Positions 62,176-64,000 of a stretch of DNA of 64,000 nucleotides are shown here, piece by piece. A model generated the notes under the pieces. The model was not told where the DNA came from. It searched no databases and saw only the letters and a list, made by a program, of their open reading frames with translations. Source of the stretch: Lineus longissimus (Eukaryota; Nemertea; Pilidiophora; Heteronemertea; Lineidae); contig NC_088311.1 of assembly GCF_910592395.1 (NCBI RefSeq), forward strand, positions 3,164,501-3,228,500. Direction: 5' to 3'. Position numbers and translations under genes: made by a program. How positions within the stretch are numbered: position 1 is the first letter of the stretch; each line of letters opens with the position of its first letter.

Positions 62176-64000
62176 CTGAAAAAATAGAAAAGATGAATCT
62201 GATCAGATATTTCCTTGTCAAAAATCTGAAAAGATATAGAAACTGAAATGTTGGAGAATCATAAATATTGGGGATAACAGGTCTACTTTACATCATTTAT
62301 TTTCATTGGTGTGACCAGCAATAATTTGTGTGCAATAAGCAACAAAAAGATCACTTGTCGGCAAAGTAAATTCAGTCACTACTTGGTTTGAGATGAACAT
62401 CTGAAGTATATCACTTTGAAGATAAAATCTTTGGGATTTATGGCCTTGCCCTTAAAGGGTTAATGGATGCTCTCTTATTTCCTTACATCAAAATCCCTCT
62501 TTTGATCTTGGAGAAGCCTTCATGCACTTGTACGTGACATACTTATATTCCGTAGTCAATGTCAAAGGCAAATCCAGTGCATTTCTGTATTGGTAAATGG
62601 ATTTATGTGTTGGAATCTGCAGCTGACCAAGGTGAAATGGACTGCAAAAGCTTTCAAGGTCGACAAATATATACCAAGCTGCATATCTCGAACCTCGATT
62701 ACAAGGATGACCCTGAGACTGACAAATGTCCCCTCAAAAGAGATTTGTATCTTATTGATTACGACATGTAAGGTCAAGGTTTTATGTGACCTGCTTTGGC
62801 AAAAGTTGGTGTTTGTAAACATGTAATTTGTTCTGGTCTGGTGCCTGTTGTCACCAACTCAGCCTCCCAGGGAATCAATCAACAAGATACAGTCAATATG
62901 ATTTCCTTAGAGCTTGTCTCAAACCATAGGTGCTATTTCAGACGTGGTGTTTGCAAAGTATCTTCAGCCCTATAGTAGATGATCGCATATGAGTCAGATG
63001 TCTAACATCTCTAATGGTATTCTGGTCTTGTATTCACAGCTTGCTAACTCAGCCTCCCAGGGAATCAGGTGACAAGATAGTCAATTTGATTTACTTAAAC
63101 CTAAGATGAAAATTAGACCATTGCTCTCCTCAGTACCGAAACAGCACCCGCCTTTAATCATTGCAGTGCAGATGAGTCAGTTTTCTTATATGTTTCGGTC
63201 TGAGGCCTGTAATTGTCACCAACTCAGCCTCAAGTATCAAGATAGTCAATTTGATTTCCTTAAACTTGAGATGAAAACTGCATCATCATCATCTCCTCCC
63301 AAGATTCTTGAAAGGACACTCACTGTCTCAAAGGAATTCTTGCTATGGCATGCATGGTGTTTGCAAAGTATCTTCAGCCCTAGTAGATGATTGCAGATGA
63401 GTCAGATGTCTGGCGTCTGCCAGACAGAAAGTCAATTTCAATCTCCACCACGGCTTCAATTCGGCAAAACCGAAGTATGATATTTGAATGTTCGAAAATT
63501 AGATCGCCTAGTTGGGTGAAATGCAATTTGAATAAATTCAGTAAGAACAAATTTCCTTCCTCATAGAAATGTAGTCTTTTATGATTGGTGAAACGCATTT
63601 CGTGATCCAATATAATGGTGTACGCCTGGAGGTATTAACATGCTATAATGAAGTGGAACCGCAATTGCTGAGGGAAGTCAGCGACTTTTAGCTTGGGAAA
63701 CGCTCTAATAGAATCCAACATAGCCAGGAGAAAGAGCAGAATGATAAAAAATTTATGATCACATCATGATGAAATAAATTCGTATTGAAAATGACATAAA
63801 AATATCAGCGAAAGTGATTTTCTTGCGAAATGAGAAACATGAAAATGATGTCAACAACAGGGTGATTCCGCCATCAGTGCAGAAATAGTATTTTTGCCAT
63901 TTCCAATAGTGGGGATTCAATTCACGCTGCTTGCCTTTACATTAGTGTACATTCGCCCAGGAGTCTCTGGCAAGCTAAGAACGAAATGGTCATTACTGCA
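62176..64000. other. Region upstream of the first identified PDE7 exon
   Basis: The missing PDE7 start exon should lie here or beyond the edge. I found no exon ending in phase 0 with PDE7-like sequence. The interval 62850-63415 is made of imperfect direct repeats. Confidence 0.5.
62850..63415. repeat. Imperfect direct repeats
   Basis: Two phrases recur. CCAACTCAGCCTC, followed by an AAGATA and GTCAAT(A/T)TGATTT(C/A)CTT block, occurs near 62855, 63045 and 63215. GGTGTTTGCAAAGTATCTTC followed by AGCCCTA and AGTAGATGAT occurs near 62947 and 63357, each time leading into GAGTCAGATGTCT. The copies are diverged and unequally spaced, so this looks like an old segmental tandem duplication. Confidence 0.65.

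Noticed and set aside
63380-63610. A minus-strand frame ending SGRRQTSDSS as a candidate PDE7 start exon
   Set aside because: It lacks a GT donor in the needed phase 0 and shows no similarity to PDE7 N-termini.
1-64000. tRNA, rRNA, CRISPR arrays and bacterial-type operators
   Set aside because: Nothing with a convincing cloverleaf, rRNA core or regularly spaced repeat-spacer pattern was seen by eye; a covariance-model scan would be needed to exclude isolated tRNA genes.

Overview
This is a window of animal nuclear DNA. The genes are split by GT-AG introns, spacing is wide, and miniature inverted-repeat elements and tandem repeats are scattered between and inside genes. There are no operons, bacterial signals or CRISPR arrays. 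The protein families (MAP3K1 with SWIM, RING and kinase domains, a 2-Cys peroxiredoxin, PDE7) are those of a bilaterian. The moderately AT-rich sequence and many small foldback elements fit a marine invertebrate, perhaps a lophotrochozoan such as a mollusc; that placement is inference.

Layout from left to right. (1) 405-1055, minus strand: the first two coding exons of an unrecognised gene that runs off the left edge. (2) 1056-5117: intergenic DNA with an AT-rich tandem repeat and three copies of one TA-flanked miniature element. (3) 5118-17017, plus strand: a complete MAP3K1 (MEKK1) gene in 19 coding exons, all in phase, giving 1,269 residues. (4) 21326-23105, minus strand: a complete typical 2-Cys peroxiredoxin in 5 coding exons, 199 residues, with both catalytic cysteines at the human PRDX1 positions. 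(5) 24.5-35.2 kb: mostly non-coding, with a 21-bp perfect hairpin, one doubtful 128-codon ORF, a TTAA-bounded foldback element with a nested palindrome, and other small elements. (6) 35205-62175, minus strand: a PDE7-type cAMP phosphodiesterase of 11 coding exons over 27 kb, lacking only its start exon. (7) 62176-64000: upstream DNA with imperfect repeats and no recognised exon.

The MAP3K1 and PDE7 models were assembled by reading splice sites and checking codon phase across every junction; several short exons have no long ORF of their own. Functionally the window holds a stress/MAPK-pathway kinase with ubiquitin-ligase-type domains, a peroxide scavenger and a cAMP-degrading enzyme. Nothing in the sequence shows that these genes are co-regulated.

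I found no clear new multi-gene system. The most interesting observation is in PDE7. Its last exon adds about 350 residues beyond the catalytic domain, and this tail holds four RRxS-hydrophobic sites, three of which read RRxSxP (protein kinase A consensus overlapping a 14-3-3-like motif). The N-terminus also keeps an RRGGI motif like the RRGAI motif of human PDE7A1. The other points worth a look are the hairpin at 24.5 kb and the palindromic TTAA element at 28 kb.
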